Origin: Streptomyces diacarni
Lineage (GTDB): Bacteria; Actinomycetota; Actinomycetes; Streptomycetales; Streptomycetaceae
Direction: 5' to 3'
Assembly: GCF_003323715.1 (NCBI RefSeq)
Contig: NZ_QOIN01000048.1
Coordinates: 620,001-684,000 of the forward strand
Length of the DNA stretch: 64,000 nt
Notes under the pieces: generated by a model
Told to the model about the DNA's origin: nothing
What the model saw: the letters and a program-made list of their open reading frames with translations, nothing else
The model's database searches: none
Shown here: in pieces, positions 17,846 through 26,374 of the stretch
Numbering within the stretch: the first letter of the stretch is position 1
Layout: every line of letters starts with the position of its first letter
Position numbers and translations under genes: made by a program

Positions 17846-18030
17846 GCTCACTCCAACGGGTCCCGAATGCTGATGGTTACGAAGCGTTGCACACAGTGAC
17901 GATCGGAATGCCGGAACGGGGCGGGGAGTTGGGGCCTTCTCTCCGTGGGCTGATGCCCGGTGTCAAGTCAAGCGCTTACTGACGCTGAAGGGTTCATTCG
18001 AAGGGGTGGCGAATGGTGGCGATTCTGCAA

Positions 18031-18060
18031 TTACACTCGCCAGGCTCGTGATCGTAGGAT
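18031..18060 (+). promoter_or_regulatory. Probable nsdA promoter
   Basis: TTACAC (18031-18036) and TAGGAT (18055-18060), 18 bases apart, fit a Streptomyces housekeeping promoter; TAGGAT is the preferred -10. Transcription would start near 18067 with a leader of about 120 bases. An 11-base sequence, TGCACACAGTG, occurs at 17888-17898 and again at 18070-18080, flanking the promoter. It may be chance or a regulator site. Confidence 0.5.
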
Positions 18061-18189
18061 TACTTTCGGTGCACACAGTGGAGAGAGCGCGGCAGCGGAC
18101 TATGCCTGGGGCATGGCGCGGCCGAGGGTGCGGTGGGGCGCGCGGGGGAGCGCGGGCCGCCCCCGGCCGGTGTCCGTCGCCGATGCGGG

Positions 18190-19785
18190 ATGGGGGCGTT
18201 ACCAGTGGCTGAGCGAGGCCGGACGAGCAAGAGCCCGAACGAGCGCCTGGGCTCGTGGTTCGTGCGCAGTGGCTGGTCGAAAGGGGAGCTGGCGCGCCAG
18301 GTCAACCGCCGGGCACGGCAGTTGGGTGCGCACCACATCAGTACCGACACCTCGCGGGTGCGCCGCTGGCTGGACGGCGAGCAGCCCCGCGAACCCATCC
18401 CCCGCATCCTCTCGGACCTGTTCTCCGCACGCTTCGGCTGCGTCGTCGCCGTCGAGGACCTGGGCCTGCGACCCGCCCGGCGCTCCCCCGCCGCCTCCGG
18501 TATCGACCTGCCCTGGACGGGGCCCCAGACCGTCGCGATGATCAGCGACTTCACCCGCAGCGACCTGATGCTGGGCCAGCGCGGCTTCCTGGGCACCTCG
18601 CTGGCCGTCTCCGCGGGGCCCGCCCTCATCGAGCCCATGCAACGCTGGCTGGTCCCCGGACCGCAGACCGACGCGCCGGCGTTCCCTGGGCCGGTTTCCG
18701 GGCACGCCTCCGAGCAGTCCTTCGGGCAGGCCTGTGCGGACGGCCACGGGCGGCCCGGCGGCACGGCCGTTCCCGCGCCCAGGGCGGCGGCCGCGGCGCA
18801 GCGGCGTCCGCCGCGGCTCTCGGGCCCCGAGCTGGAGCTGCTGGAGCAGACGACGGAGATGTTCCGCGCCTGGGACGCCCAGTGCGGGGGAGGGCTCCGC
18901 CGCAAGGCCGTCGTCGGCCAGCTCCACGAGGTCACCGACCTCCTCCAGGAACGCCACCCCGAGCCGGTCAGGCGCCGCCTCTTCCGGGTCACGGCCGAAC
19001 TGTCCGAGCTGGCGGGCTGGATGAGCTACGACGTCGGCCTCCAGCCCACCGCGCAGAAGTACTTCGTGCTCGCCCTGCACGCCGCCAAGGAGGCCGGCGA
19101 CCGGCCGCTCGGCTCCTTCATCCTCAGCAAGATGGCGCGCCAGATGATCCACCTGGGCCGCCCCGAGGACGCCCTGGAGCTGACCCATCTCGCCCAGTAC
19201 GGCAGCAGGGAAGGCTCCACCCCCCGCACCCAGGCCATGCTGCACGCCATGGAGGCCCGCGCCTACGCGAACATGGGCCAGCCGGGCAAGTGCAAGCGCG
19301 CCGTGCGGATGGCCGACGAGGCCTTCGCCGACATCGACCGCCGCGACGCCGACCCCGACTGGATCCGCTTCTTCTCCGAGGGCGAGCTGTGCGCGGAGAA
19401 CGCGCACTCCTACCGGGACCTGGCCTACTCCTCCGGGCGCAGCCCCAGCTACGCGTCGCTGGCCCGCCCTGCGATGGAGCGTGCCGTCGCACTGTTCGCG
19501 CGCGAGGCGCGGGAGGCCGAGGGCGGGGGCCACCAGCGCTCCTACGCGCTCAACCTGATCGGGATGGCCAGCGTGCACCTTCTGCAGAACGAGCCCGAAG
19601 GGTGCGTCGCCCGCGCCAGCGAGGCCCTCGGACTGGCCAAGCGGCTGCGTTCCGAGCGGGTCAACAACCGGCTGCGGCGCACCGCCGCCGGTGCCGTCCG
19701 CGAGTTCGGCGGGATCGCGGACGTCGTACATCTGAGCGAGCGGCTGCGCGTGGAGCTGGCCGAGAACGAGGCCGTGGCCGGCTGA
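18190..19785 (+). CDS. nsdA: NsdA-type negative regulator of differentiation and antibiotic production
   Basis: In S. coelicolor, NsdA represses antibiotic production and aerial growth; its mechanism is not settled. The 531-residue product shares with that family the N-terminal NERLGSWFVRSGWSKGELARQ (about 17-37) and TSRVRRWLDGEQPREPIPRIL (about 55-75), which look like a helix-turn-helix-type region. The TPR-like C-terminal helices include AGWMSYDVGLQPTAQKYF (about 275). A stretch around residues 160-210 is low complexity and probably variable. The start ATG 18190 has a weak binding site; GTG 18205 is an alternative. A good promoter lies at 18031-18060. No amplification or damage is seen. Confidence 0.88.
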   Translation: MGALPVAERGRTSKSPNERLGSWFVRSGWSKGELARQVNRRARQLGAHHISTDTSRVRRWLDGEQPREPIPRILSDLFSARFGCVVAVEDLGLRPARRSPAASGIDLPWTGPQTVAMISDFTRSDLMLGQRGFLGTSLAVSAGPALIEPMQRWLVPGPQTDAPAFPGPVSGHASEQSFGQACADGHGRPGGTAVPAPRAAAAAQRRPPRLSGPELELLEQTTEMFRAWDAQCGGGLRRKAVVGQLHEVTDLLQERHPEPVRRRLFRVTAELSELAGWMSYDVGLQPTAQKYFVLALHAAKEAGDRPLGSFILSKMARQMIHLGRPEDALELTHLAQYGSREGSTPRTQAMLHAMEARAYANMGQPGKCKRAVRMADEAFADIDRRDADPDWIRFFSEGELCAENAHSYRDLAYSSGRSPSYASLARPAMERAVALFAREAREAEGGGHQRSYALNLIGMASVHLLQNEPEGCVARASEALGLAKRLRSERVNNRLRRTAAGAVREFGGIADVVHLSERLRVELAENEAVAG

Positions 19786-20078
19786 CGAAGGCGTCGGGCT
19801 GCCGCTGGAGCCGGGGCTGACGAGGGGATCAGGCTGACGCCGGGCCCGGGCTGACGAAGGGGTGGCGCCTCGGTGCGCCCCGGCAGCGCTTCCTCGTCCG
19901 GACGTGCGCTTCATCTCCTCGTAACGCCGGCGGGCCGGTTTTCACGGTCGCGCAACACCGCGTGGCGGCGGCGGAAACCGGGCGGGGGAAATCTGGCGGA
20001 CACGCCCGCCCTCCCGCGGTCTTCGGCCGGGCGGGGCCCCACGGCCCCCAGGGGCCACGACCCGAGGAGACGTTCGCA
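19786..20078 (+). promoter_or_regulatory. Region between nsdA and amtB: direct repeats and possible GlnR half-sites
   Basis: This 293-base gap has no gene. Right after nsdA the motif GGCTGACGA(A/G)GG recurs with drift at about 19780, 19815 and 19850. Further on, TTCAC (19941-19945), six bases, then GCAAC (19952-19956) resembles a GlnR a-site/b-site pair (GTnAC-N6-GAAAC) with two mismatches. GTAAC (19921) and GAAAC (19974) also occur alone. GlnR control of amtB is expected from other Streptomyces, but the match here is weak. Confidence 0.3.
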
Positions 20079-21380
20079 TTGAACGGCGCGGATACCGCTT
20101 TCGTCCTGGTCAGCGCGTTCTTCGTGATGCTGATGACACCCGGCCTCGCCTTCTTCTACGGCGGCATGGTCCGGGTCAAGAGCGCCTTGAACATGCTGAT
20201 GATGTCCTTCATCTCGCTGGCGGTCGTCAGCGTGCTGTGGGTGCTGTTCGGCTACTCGCTCACCTTCGGCCCCGACACCGGCGGCCTGATCGGCAACCTC
20301 GACCACGCCGGGCTCAGCGGGCTCTCGCCCGACTCCCTCACCGAGCAGGGCGGCATCCCCCTGCTCGCCTTCGTCCTGTTCCAGATGATGTTCGCCGTCC
20401 TCGCCCCGGCGCTGATGAGCGGCGCCCTCGCCGACCGCGTGACGTTCGGCGCCTGGGCGGTCTTCCTCACCCTGTGGGCGACGCTCGTCTACTTCCCCGT
20501 CGCACACTGGGTGTGGGCCGAGGGCGGCTGGCTCCGCGAGCTGGAGGTCATCGACTTCGCCGGGGGCACCGCCGTCCACATCAACGCGGGCATCGGCGCG
20601 CTGGCCGCCGTCCTGGTCGTCGGAGAACGCATCGGCTTCACGAAGGACCCGATGCGCCCGCACAACCTGCCGCTGGTCGTGCTGGGCGCCGCCCTGCTCT
20701 GGTTCGGCTGGTTCGGCTTCAACGCCGGCTCCGCACTCGCCGCCGACGGCACCGCCGCCACCATGGCGCTCAACACCCAGATCGCCACCGGCGCCGCCCT
20801 CGCGGGATGGCTGGCCTACGAGCGCCTGCGCCACGGAGCCTTCACCACGCTGGGCGCGGCCTCCGGGGCGATCGCCGGGCTGGTGGCGATCACCCCGGCA
20901 GGCGCCTCGGTCAACGCGATGGGCGCGCTGGTCATCGGCGCGGTGGCCGGCGTCGTCTGCTCCTGGGCGGTCGGCCTGAAGTACAAGCTCGGGTACGACG
21001 ACTCGCTCGACGTCGTCGGCGTCCACCTCGTCGGCGGGCTGGTAGGCACCCTGCTGGTCGGGTTCCTCGCCGTGGACGGGGTCGGTGGACCCGCGCAGTT
21101 CGGCAAGCAGGCCCTCGGCGCCTTCTCGGTGCTGGCCTTCTCCTTCGCCGTCTCGTGGCTGCTGGCCAAACTGGTGCAGGCCACGATCGGCTTCCGTGCC
21201 GACCCCGACGACGAGACGGCCGGCGTCGACCAGGCGTTCCACGCGGAGACGGCGTACGACTTCACCGCCGTCGGCGGCTCCACGGGCCGCGACCCGGGCG
21301 GACCGCCCGCGCCGCCCGGCACGGCCGCCGCACCCGAGACCGCCCCCCGCCCCGGCCGCGCGACCAAGGTGGACGCATGA
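20079..21380 (+). CDS. amtB: Ammonium transporter AmtB
   Basis: AmtB is the trimeric channel for ammonium uptake, blocked by GlnK when nitrogen is plentiful. The 433-residue product has about 11 membrane helices. It shows TPGLAFFYGGMVR (about 20-32), the two pore histidines in AVHINAG (about 168) and GVHLVGG (about 312), FGWFGFNAGS and the SDDSLD-type motif KLGYDDSLDVVGVH. The cytoplasmic tail (about 375-433) ends Pro/Ala-rich. The start is TTG 20079, with GAGGAG ten bases upstream; no ATG or GTG fits. The stop overlaps the glnK start in ATGA. Confidence 0.93.
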   Translation: MNGADTAFVLVSAFFVMLMTPGLAFFYGGMVRVKSALNMLMMSFISLAVVSVLWVLFGYSLTFGPDTGGLIGNLDHAGLSGLSPDSLTEQGGIPLLAFVLFQMMFAVLAPALMSGALADRVTFGAWAVFLTLWATLVYFPVAHWVWAEGGWLRELEVIDFAGGTAVHINAGIGALAAVLVVGERIGFTKDPMRPHNLPLVVLGAALLWFGWFGFNAGSALAADGTAATMALNTQIATGAALAGWLAYERLRHGAFTTLGAASGAIAGLVAITPAGASVNAMGALVIGAVAGVVCSWAVGLKYKLGYDDSLDVVGVHLVGGLVGTLLVGFLAVDGVGGPAQFGKQALGAFSVLAFSFAVSWLLAKLVQATIGFRADPDDETAGVDQAFHAETAYDFTAVGGSTGRDPGGPPAPPGTAAAPETAPRPGRATKVDA

Positions 21381-21715
21381 AGCTCCTCACCGCCGTGATC
21401 AAGCCCGCCCAGCTCGACGAGGTGAAGGAGGCGCTGCGCGCCTTCGGCGTCCAGGGCCTCACCGTCACCGAAACCGGAGGATACGGCCGCCAGCGAGGGC
21501 ACACCGAGGTCTACCGCGGCGCCGCCTACACGGTCGACCTGGTCCCCAAGGTGCGCGTCGAGGTGCTGGCCCCGGACGAGGACGCCGGGCAGCTCGTCGA
21601 CGTCGTCGTCAAGGCGGCTCACACCGGGAAGATCGGCGACGGCAAGGTCTGGGTCGTGCCCGTGGAGAACGCGGTCCGCGTCAGGACGGGCGAGCGGGGT
21701 CCGGACGCGCTGTGA
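21377..21715 (+). CDS. glnK: PII nitrogen regulatory protein GlnK
   Basis: GlnK senses 2-oxoglutarate, ATP and ADP and gates AmtB. The 112-residue product is standard: MKLLTAVIKPAQLDEVKEAL, a T-loop GRQRGHTEVYRGAAYTVD with Tyr51 in place, the B-loop GKIGDGKVWV and C-terminal VRVRTGERG. In Streptomyces Tyr51 is adenylylated by GlnD, whose gene normally follows. Here the next gene is ffh, 196 bases away, so the modifying enzyme must lie elsewhere or be missing. The ATG overlaps the amtB stop by four bases. Confidence 0.95.
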   Translation: MKLLTAVIKPAQLDEVKEALRAFGVQGLTVTETGGYGRQRGHTEVYRGAAYTVDLVPKVRVEVLAPDEDAGQLVDVVVKAAHTGKIGDGKVWVVPVENAVRVRTGERGPDAL

Positions 21716-21911
21716 GCGGTTCGGGGCGGGGTGACAGGCCCCGCAGCGGGGCACGGAAGCCTCCTGGGGTCGGTCGGCGGCAGGGGCCGGAGGCCGCCTC
21801 GCGGTGACGCCGTATCCCGTCCGATCCGGACTGGCGGGGACCCGTCGGCGGGAGGGCGGCTACCCTTGCCAGTGATTGACTCCGCCACCGACCCGAGGAC
21901 CGACGAGCGCT

Positions 21912-23474
21912 GTGTTCGATACCCTTTCCGACCGCCTGAGTGCGACGTTCAAGAACCTCCGGGGCAAAGGGCGCCTCAGCGAGGCGGACATCGACGCCAC
22001 CGCGCGTGAGATCCGCATCGCCCTGCTCGAGGCGGACGTCGCGTTGCCCGTTGTCCGCGCCTTCATCAAGCAGGTCAAGGAGCGCGCCGCGGGGGCCGAG
22101 GTCTCCCAGGCGCTGAACCCTGCCCAGCAGGTCATCAAGATCGTCAACGAGGAGCTGGTCGGCATCCTCGGCGGCGAGACGAGGCGCCTGCGGTTCGCCA
22201 AGAACCCGCCGACCGTCATCATGCTCGCCGGCCTCCAGGGCGCGGGTAAGACGACGCTGGCGGGCAAGCTGGGCCGCTGGCTCCAGCAGCAGGGGCACAC
22301 GCCGGTCCTGGTCGCGGCCGACCTCCAGCGCCCCAACGCGGTCAACCAGCTCTCGGTCGTCGCCGAGCGCGCCGGGGTGGCCGTCTTCGCGCCGGAGCCG
22401 GGCAACGGGGTCGGCGATCCGGTCAAGGTCGCCCAGGACTCGATCACCTACGCGCGTGACAAGCAGCACGACGTGGTCATCGTCGACACCGCGGGACGCC
22501 TGGGCATCGACCAGGAGCTGATGCGGCAGGCCGCCGACATCCGCGACGCCGTCAGCCCCGACGAGGTCCTCTTCGTCGTCGACGCCATGATCGGCCAGGA
22601 CGCGGTCACCACGGCGGAGGCCTTCCAGGAGGGCGTCGGCTTCGACGGGGTCGTGCTCTCCAAGCTGGACGGCGACGCGCGCGGTGGTGCGGCGCTCTCC
22701 GTGGCCCAGGTCACCGGCAAGCAGATCATGTTCGCCTCCAACGGCGAGAAGCTGGACGACTTCGACGCCTTCCACCCGGACCGGATGGCGTCCCGCATTC
22801 TCGGCATGGGCGACATGCTCACGCTGATCGAGAAGGCGGAGCAGACCTTCAGCCAGCAAGAGGCCGAGAAGATGGCCGCCAAGCTGGCGAAGGGGCCCAA
22901 GGAGTTCACCTTCGACGACTTCCTGGCCCAGATGGAGCAGGTCCGCAAGATGGGCTCGCTCTCCAAGCTGCTCGGCATGATGCCGGGCATGGGCCAGATG
23001 AAGGAGCAGATCAACAACCTGGACGAGCGCGAGGTCGACCGCACGGCCGCCATCATCAAGTCGATGACGCCGGCGGAGCGCGCCGAGCCCACGCTCATCA
23101 ACGGCTCCCGCCGGGCCCGTATCGCCCGGGGCTCCGGGGTCGACGTCAGCGCCGTCAAGAACCTGGTCGAGCGCTTCTTCGACGCCCGCAAGATGATGTC
23201 CAAGATGGCGCAGGGCGGCGGCATGCCGGGAATGCCCGGGATGCCGGGTATGCCCGGAGCCGGAGGCGGCAAGAAGAAGGGCAAGCAGCAGAAGAAGGCC
23301 AAGGGCAAGCGCCAGTCGGGCAACCCGATGAAGCGCAAGCAGGAGGAGCAGGCAGCGGCCGCCCGCCGGGCCGAGGGCGAGCAGGGCGGTGCCTTCGGCA
23401 TCCCCGGCGCGGGCCAGGACCCGGGCGACTTCGAACTCCCTCAGGAGTTCAAGGACATGCTGCCACCGAAGTGA
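21912..23474 (+). CDS. ffh: Signal recognition particle protein Ffh (SRP54)
   Basis: Ffh binds signal peptides on ribosomes and delivers them to FtsY. The 520-residue product has the N domain (about 1-90), the G domain with GLQGAGKTTLAGKLG (G1, about 104), DTAGRLGID (G3), LSKLDGDARGG (G4), and the Met-rich M domain (about 300-440) with the RNA-binding GSRRARIARGSG. Past about residue 440 there is a (GMP)n repeat, then a Lys-rich and Gln/Ala-rich tail ending PQEFKDMLPPK. The GTG at 21912 gives the family N-terminus MFDTLSDRLS. The stop overlaps the next gene in GTGA. Confidence 0.96.
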   Translation: MFDTLSDRLSATFKNLRGKGRLSEADIDATAREIRIALLEADVALPVVRAFIKQVKERAAGAEVSQALNPAQQVIKIVNEELVGILGGETRRLRFAKNPPTVIMLAGLQGAGKTTLAGKLGRWLQQQGHTPVLVAADLQRPNAVNQLSVVAERAGVAVFAPEPGNGVGDPVKVAQDSITYARDKQHDVVIVDTAGRLGIDQELMRQAADIRDAVSPDEVLFVVDAMIGQDAVTTAEAFQEGVGFDGVVLSKLDGDARGGAALSVAQVTGKQIMFASNGEKLDDFDAFHPDRMASRILGMGDMLTLIEKAEQTFSQQEAEKMAAKLAKGPKEFTFDDFLAQMEQVRKMGSLSKLLGMMPGMGQMKEQINNLDEREVDRTAAIIKSMTPAERAEPTLINGSRRARIARGSGVDVSAVKNLVERFFDARKMMSKMAQGGGMPGMPGMPGMPGAGGGKKKGKQQKKAKGKRQSGNPMKRKQEEQAAAARRAEGEQGGAFGIPGAGQDPGDFELPQEFKDMLPPK

Positions 23475-24043
23475 CCTCCCCTGACGCGAGCCTGCCGCGG
23501 CAAAGGCGGATGATGTCGTCCATGCGCGTATACATCCGCCCCCCGCGGCCGGCCGACGAACAGCTCTACAGCGAGGCCGTCGTGCGGTCGGCAGACCACC
23601 TCAGCCCGTGGAACCCCGTCGAGCCCGACGGCCTCCCCGACCTGCTGCGCCGTCAGGGCCCCGCGCTGCGTACGTTCCTCATCCTCGACCGCGAGGACGA
23701 GGGCCTGGTCGGCCGGGTGAACGTCGCCAACATCGTCAGGGCGCGCTTCCGCAACGGTTCCCTCGGCTATGACAGCTACCTGCCCTACGCCGGGACGGGA
23801 CGGATGACCGAGGGACTGCGGCTGGTGGTCGACCGCTGCTTCCAGCCGGGACCCGACGGGCTCGGGCTGCACCGGCTGGAGATCAGCGTCCAGCCCGAGA
23901 ACGAGCGGTCACTGGCGATGGCCAAGCGGCTCGGCTTCCGCCACGAGGGCTACTCGCCGCGCATGCTCTTCATCAACGACGCCTGGCGGGACCACGAGCG
24001 CTTCGCGCTGACCTCGGAGGAATGGCCGGGGCCGACCGCCTGA
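23471..24043 (+). CDS. GNAT-family N-acetyltransferase (RimJ/RimL-like)
   Basis: The 190-residue product is a GNAT enzyme of the RimJ/RimL type, which acetylates alpha-amino groups; the substrate is unknown. It shows YIRPPRPADEQLY near the N-terminus, SLGYDSYLPYAGTGRMTEGLRL (about 98-120, the acetyl-CoA loop region) and the C-terminal HRLEISVQPENERSLAMAKRLGF (about 135-157). GTG 23471 overlaps the ffh stop by four bases, so the two are translationally coupled. ATG 23522 is a later alternative. Confidence 0.88.
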   Translation: MTSPDASLPRQRRMMSSMRVYIRPPRPADEQLYSEAVVRSADHLSPWNPVEPDGLPDLLRRQGPALRTFLILDREDEGLVGRVNVANIVRARFRNGSLGYDSYLPYAGTGRMTEGLRLVVDRCFQPGPDGLGLHRLEISVQPENERSLAMAKRLGFRHEGYSPRMLFINDAWRDHERFALTSEEWPGPTA

Positions 24044-24732
24044 CCCCACCGCGCCGCGCCGGACGAGGCCGCGGAGCGGTCCCTGTCTCACCCAACGGCG
24101 GAGGCAAGCAGCTGGAAGAGCCCGCCGTGGTGCGGCCCACCTCCAGCCACGAGCTGGGGCAGAACTTCTCCCGCGCCTTCGGCACCAGGTTCCTTACCCG
24201 GGAGGGCACTCGCGAGCACGCCTGGCAGACCTCCTGGGGCAGCACCACCCGCATGGTGGGCGCGATGGTGACGGCACACGGTGACGACCACGGACTCCGT
24301 CTGCCGCCCCGGCTGGCCCCCGTGCAGGTGGTGGTCCTCGCGGTCAAGGGCGAGGACGCCGTGCTGACCCGGGTGCGCACCCTGGCCGAGGAACTGGGCA
24401 CCGCAGGACTTCGGGTACGGATCGACGACTTGTTGAACCAGACGCGCGAGCGGCGCGTACAGCACACAGAAAACGTCCGTACCATCGGCGAGGCCGTGGA
24501 AGCCGCCGCGACCGGAGGGTGGGCACGCCTGCCGTGGTGGTCCGCGCTCGGTCCCCAGGGCGGGACGGCGCCGGCCGAGCACCCGGTCACGGTGCGCTGT
24601 CTGGTCGCCGAGGACGGCTCGGTGCCGCGGAGGGAGGACGAGCCGGGCACGGTCGCGCTGGTGGCACGCGCGTACTGGCACGCGCGTACTGACACGCCCT
24701 TGGGGGCGGGCATGCCGACGTGTCCGTACTGA
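24022..24732 (+). pseudogene. Remnant of an archaeal/eukaryotic-type prolyl-tRNA synthetase gene
   Basis: The reading frame encodes pieces of a class II prolyl-tRNA synthetase of the archaeal type. Residues about 26-42 match the active-site strand GGGKQLEEPAVVRPTS. Immediately after, SHELGQNFSRAFGTRF and QTSWGSTTRMVGAMV appear (about 42-90), although these are normally separated from RPTS by well over 100 residues carrying the rest of motif 2. The anticodon-binding domain (about 95-160) and a C-terminal strand TVALVARAY follow. The first roughly 100 residues of the family are absent. A 14-bp tandem duplication at 24664-24691 moved the original stop out of frame. The remnant cannot be an active synthetase. 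The start codon overlaps the GNAT gene with no proper binding site. Confidence 0.8.
24664..24691 (+). repeat. Tandem 14-bp duplication at the end of the proS remnant
   Basis: GCACGCGCGTACTG occurs twice head to tail (24664-24677 and 24678-24691). In the remnant's frame the first copy encodes ARAY followed by Trp. The second copy plus the next A reads GCA CGC GCG TAC TGA, the family's natural end, but is shifted by two bases. Confidence 0.9.
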
Positions 24733-24854
24733 CGTGCCCCTACCGGCGATACGTCCCGGGTTGCGGCGGGTGCGCGGCTTGGCCGCAGATCGGGGCACCC
24801 GCCCCGCTCCTGCCGCAAGGGCGGCGACTGACTGGTACGTGCAAAATATTTGCG

Positions 24855-25529
24855 ATGCCCCGGAATCGGAACACCAGGGCCCTTCCGCTCGTTGAGCACG
24901 ACGTGAGCACGACACCACCAGTTCTCGCCGCCGAGCTGGCAGCCGCCTGGGCCGACATTCAACGGCACCACCCCGAGCTGCCGGACCTGGCCGCGCCCGA
25001 ATCACTCATCGGAGAGTCCTCGTCCGCATGCGGTACCGGCCTCTCCTTCGAACGGCTGCTGCACGAGGCAGTCCACGGCATCGCCGCGGCCCGCGGTGTC
25101 CGTGACACCTCACGCGCGGGCCGCTATCACAACCGCCGCTTCCTGGCGATCGCCGAGGAGTTGGGGCTCGACCACCCCGAGGAGCCGCATCCCAGCAGCG
25201 GCTTCTCCCTCGTGGTCCTCACGCCCGACACCCGGCGGCGCTACCGGCCCACCAGCGAGCGGCTCCAGCGGGCCCTGAAGGCCTACAGCGCGGCCACCGA
25301 AACCGACACCGGGCGCAGTTTCCGCGGCCCCGCCGCGCGCCACGGCTCCTCGGGTGGCGGGGTGCGCGTGAAGGCGGTGTGCGACTGCGGCCGCAACGTC
25401 CGGGTCGTTCCCTCGGTCCTCGCGCAGGCCCCCATCATGTGCGGAGCCTGCGGCAAGCAGTTCCGCATCCCCGCCGAGGCGCTGCCCGCCGAGATGGCCG
25501 CGAGCGCGGAGCCGATCCCCGTCGGCTGA
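24855..25529 (+). CDS. SprT-like putative metallopeptidase with zinc ribbon
   Basis: The 224-residue product has an HExxH box in LLHEAVHGIAAARGVRDTS (about 67-85), with a further His in GRYHNRRF (about 92), the zinc-peptidase arrangement of SprT-like proteins. A C-terminal zinc ribbon CDCGRNVRVV...IMCGACGKQF (about 175-203) follows. Between them GFSLVVLTP and RYRPTSERLQRALKAY look conserved. Similar proteins occur widely in actinobacteria; no substrate is known to me. The start ATG 24855 lies directly after the near-palindrome GCAAAATATTTGC (24841-24853) and has no ribosome-binding site. GTG 24903 is an alternative. Confidence 0.75.
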   Translation: MPRNRNTRALPLVEHDVSTTPPVLAAELAAAWADIQRHHPELPDLAAPESLIGESSSACGTGLSFERLLHEAVHGIAAARGVRDTSRAGRYHNRRFLAIAEELGLDHPEEPHPSSGFSLVVLTPDTRRRYRPTSERLQRALKAYSAATETDTGRSFRGPAARHGSSGGGVRVKAVCDCGRNVRVVPSVLAQAPIMCGACGKQFRIPAEALPAEMAASAEPIPVG

Positions 25530-25925
25530 TCCGCACCCGCACCCGCACCCGTGCCCGCCGCCTCCGGGTGCCCGCCGCCTCCGTTTGCCCGTCGAGGCGT
25601 GCAGCGTCGTACCGGGCCGTACCGGGCCATCCCGGACCTCGCTGGCCCGCCGCCCGCTTGCGGTGGGCGCGCGGCCGCGGGTCCTGGGGTCGCGGTTCCC
25701 GGGGCAGTGGGCGGACGGGCGGGGGCCGCGGAGTCTCTGGGCGCGGGCCGACGGGGCTGGTTTCCGGCGCGGCTGCGCGGTGTGGCATCATGGTCGGCTG
25801 AACTCGACAGTCGCACAGGACCCCTCTCTCCTCCGGCTGACGCGTCCATCGGACACCCGGCGCCACAACCCCACGTGGCATCCCCGACGTGTCCACCCAC
25901 GTCAAGACCAGGAGACACCACACCC
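25530..25925 (+). other. Gene-free interval before rpsP
   Basis: The first 25 bases repeat CGCACC-like hexamers after the preceding stop. I see no coding pattern, tRNA or clear terminator. The last 120 bases (from about 25800) are less GC-rich and should hold the promoter and leader of the rpsP-trmD operon. AGGAG at 25909-25913 is the rpsP ribosome-binding site. Confidence 0.5.
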
Positions 25926-26372
25926 GTGGCAGTCAAGATCAAGCTGAAGCGTCTGGGTAAGATCCGTTCGCCTCACTACCGCATCATCGTCGCCGACTCC
26001 CGTACCCGCCGTGACGGCCGGGCCATCGAGGAGATCGGCCTGTACCACCCGGTGCAGAACCCCTCGCGCATCGAGATCAACTCGGAGCGTGTGCAGTACT
26101 GGCTCGGCGTCGGCGCCCAGCCGACCGAGCCCGTCGAGGCGATCCTCAAGGTCACCGGCGACTGGCAGAAGTACAAGGGCCTGCCCGCGCCGGAGCCGAT
26201 GAAGGTCCCGGAGCCGAAGGCCGACAAGCGTGCCCTCTTCGAGGCCGCCGCCAAGGAGTCCGCCGACGAGCCGCAGGGTGAGGCCATCACCCCGAAGGCC
26301 AAGAAGGCGGACAAGGCCGAGAAGAAGGCGGACGCCGAGGCGTCGGCCGCCACCGAGTCGACCGAGGCCTGA
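25926..26372 (+). CDS. rpsP: 30S ribosomal protein S16
   Basis: The translation MAVKIKLKRLGKIRSPHYRI and VADSRTRRDGRAIEEIG is S16. The core takes about 85 residues. The remaining 60 form a Lys/Ala/Glu-rich tail typical of Streptomyces S16 (148 residues in all). GTG 25926 was chosen because the open frame upstream is unconserved. It heads the rpsP-khpA-rimM-trmD run; the KH gene starts two bases after its stop. Confidence 0.96.
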   Translation: MAVKIKLKRLGKIRSPHYRIIVADSRTRRDGRAIEEIGLYHPVQNPSRIEINSERVQYWLGVGAQPTEPVEAILKVTGDWQKYKGLPAPEPMKVPEPKADKRALFEAAAKESADEPQGEAITPKAKKADKAEKKADAEASAATESTEA

Positions 26373-26374
26373 GG

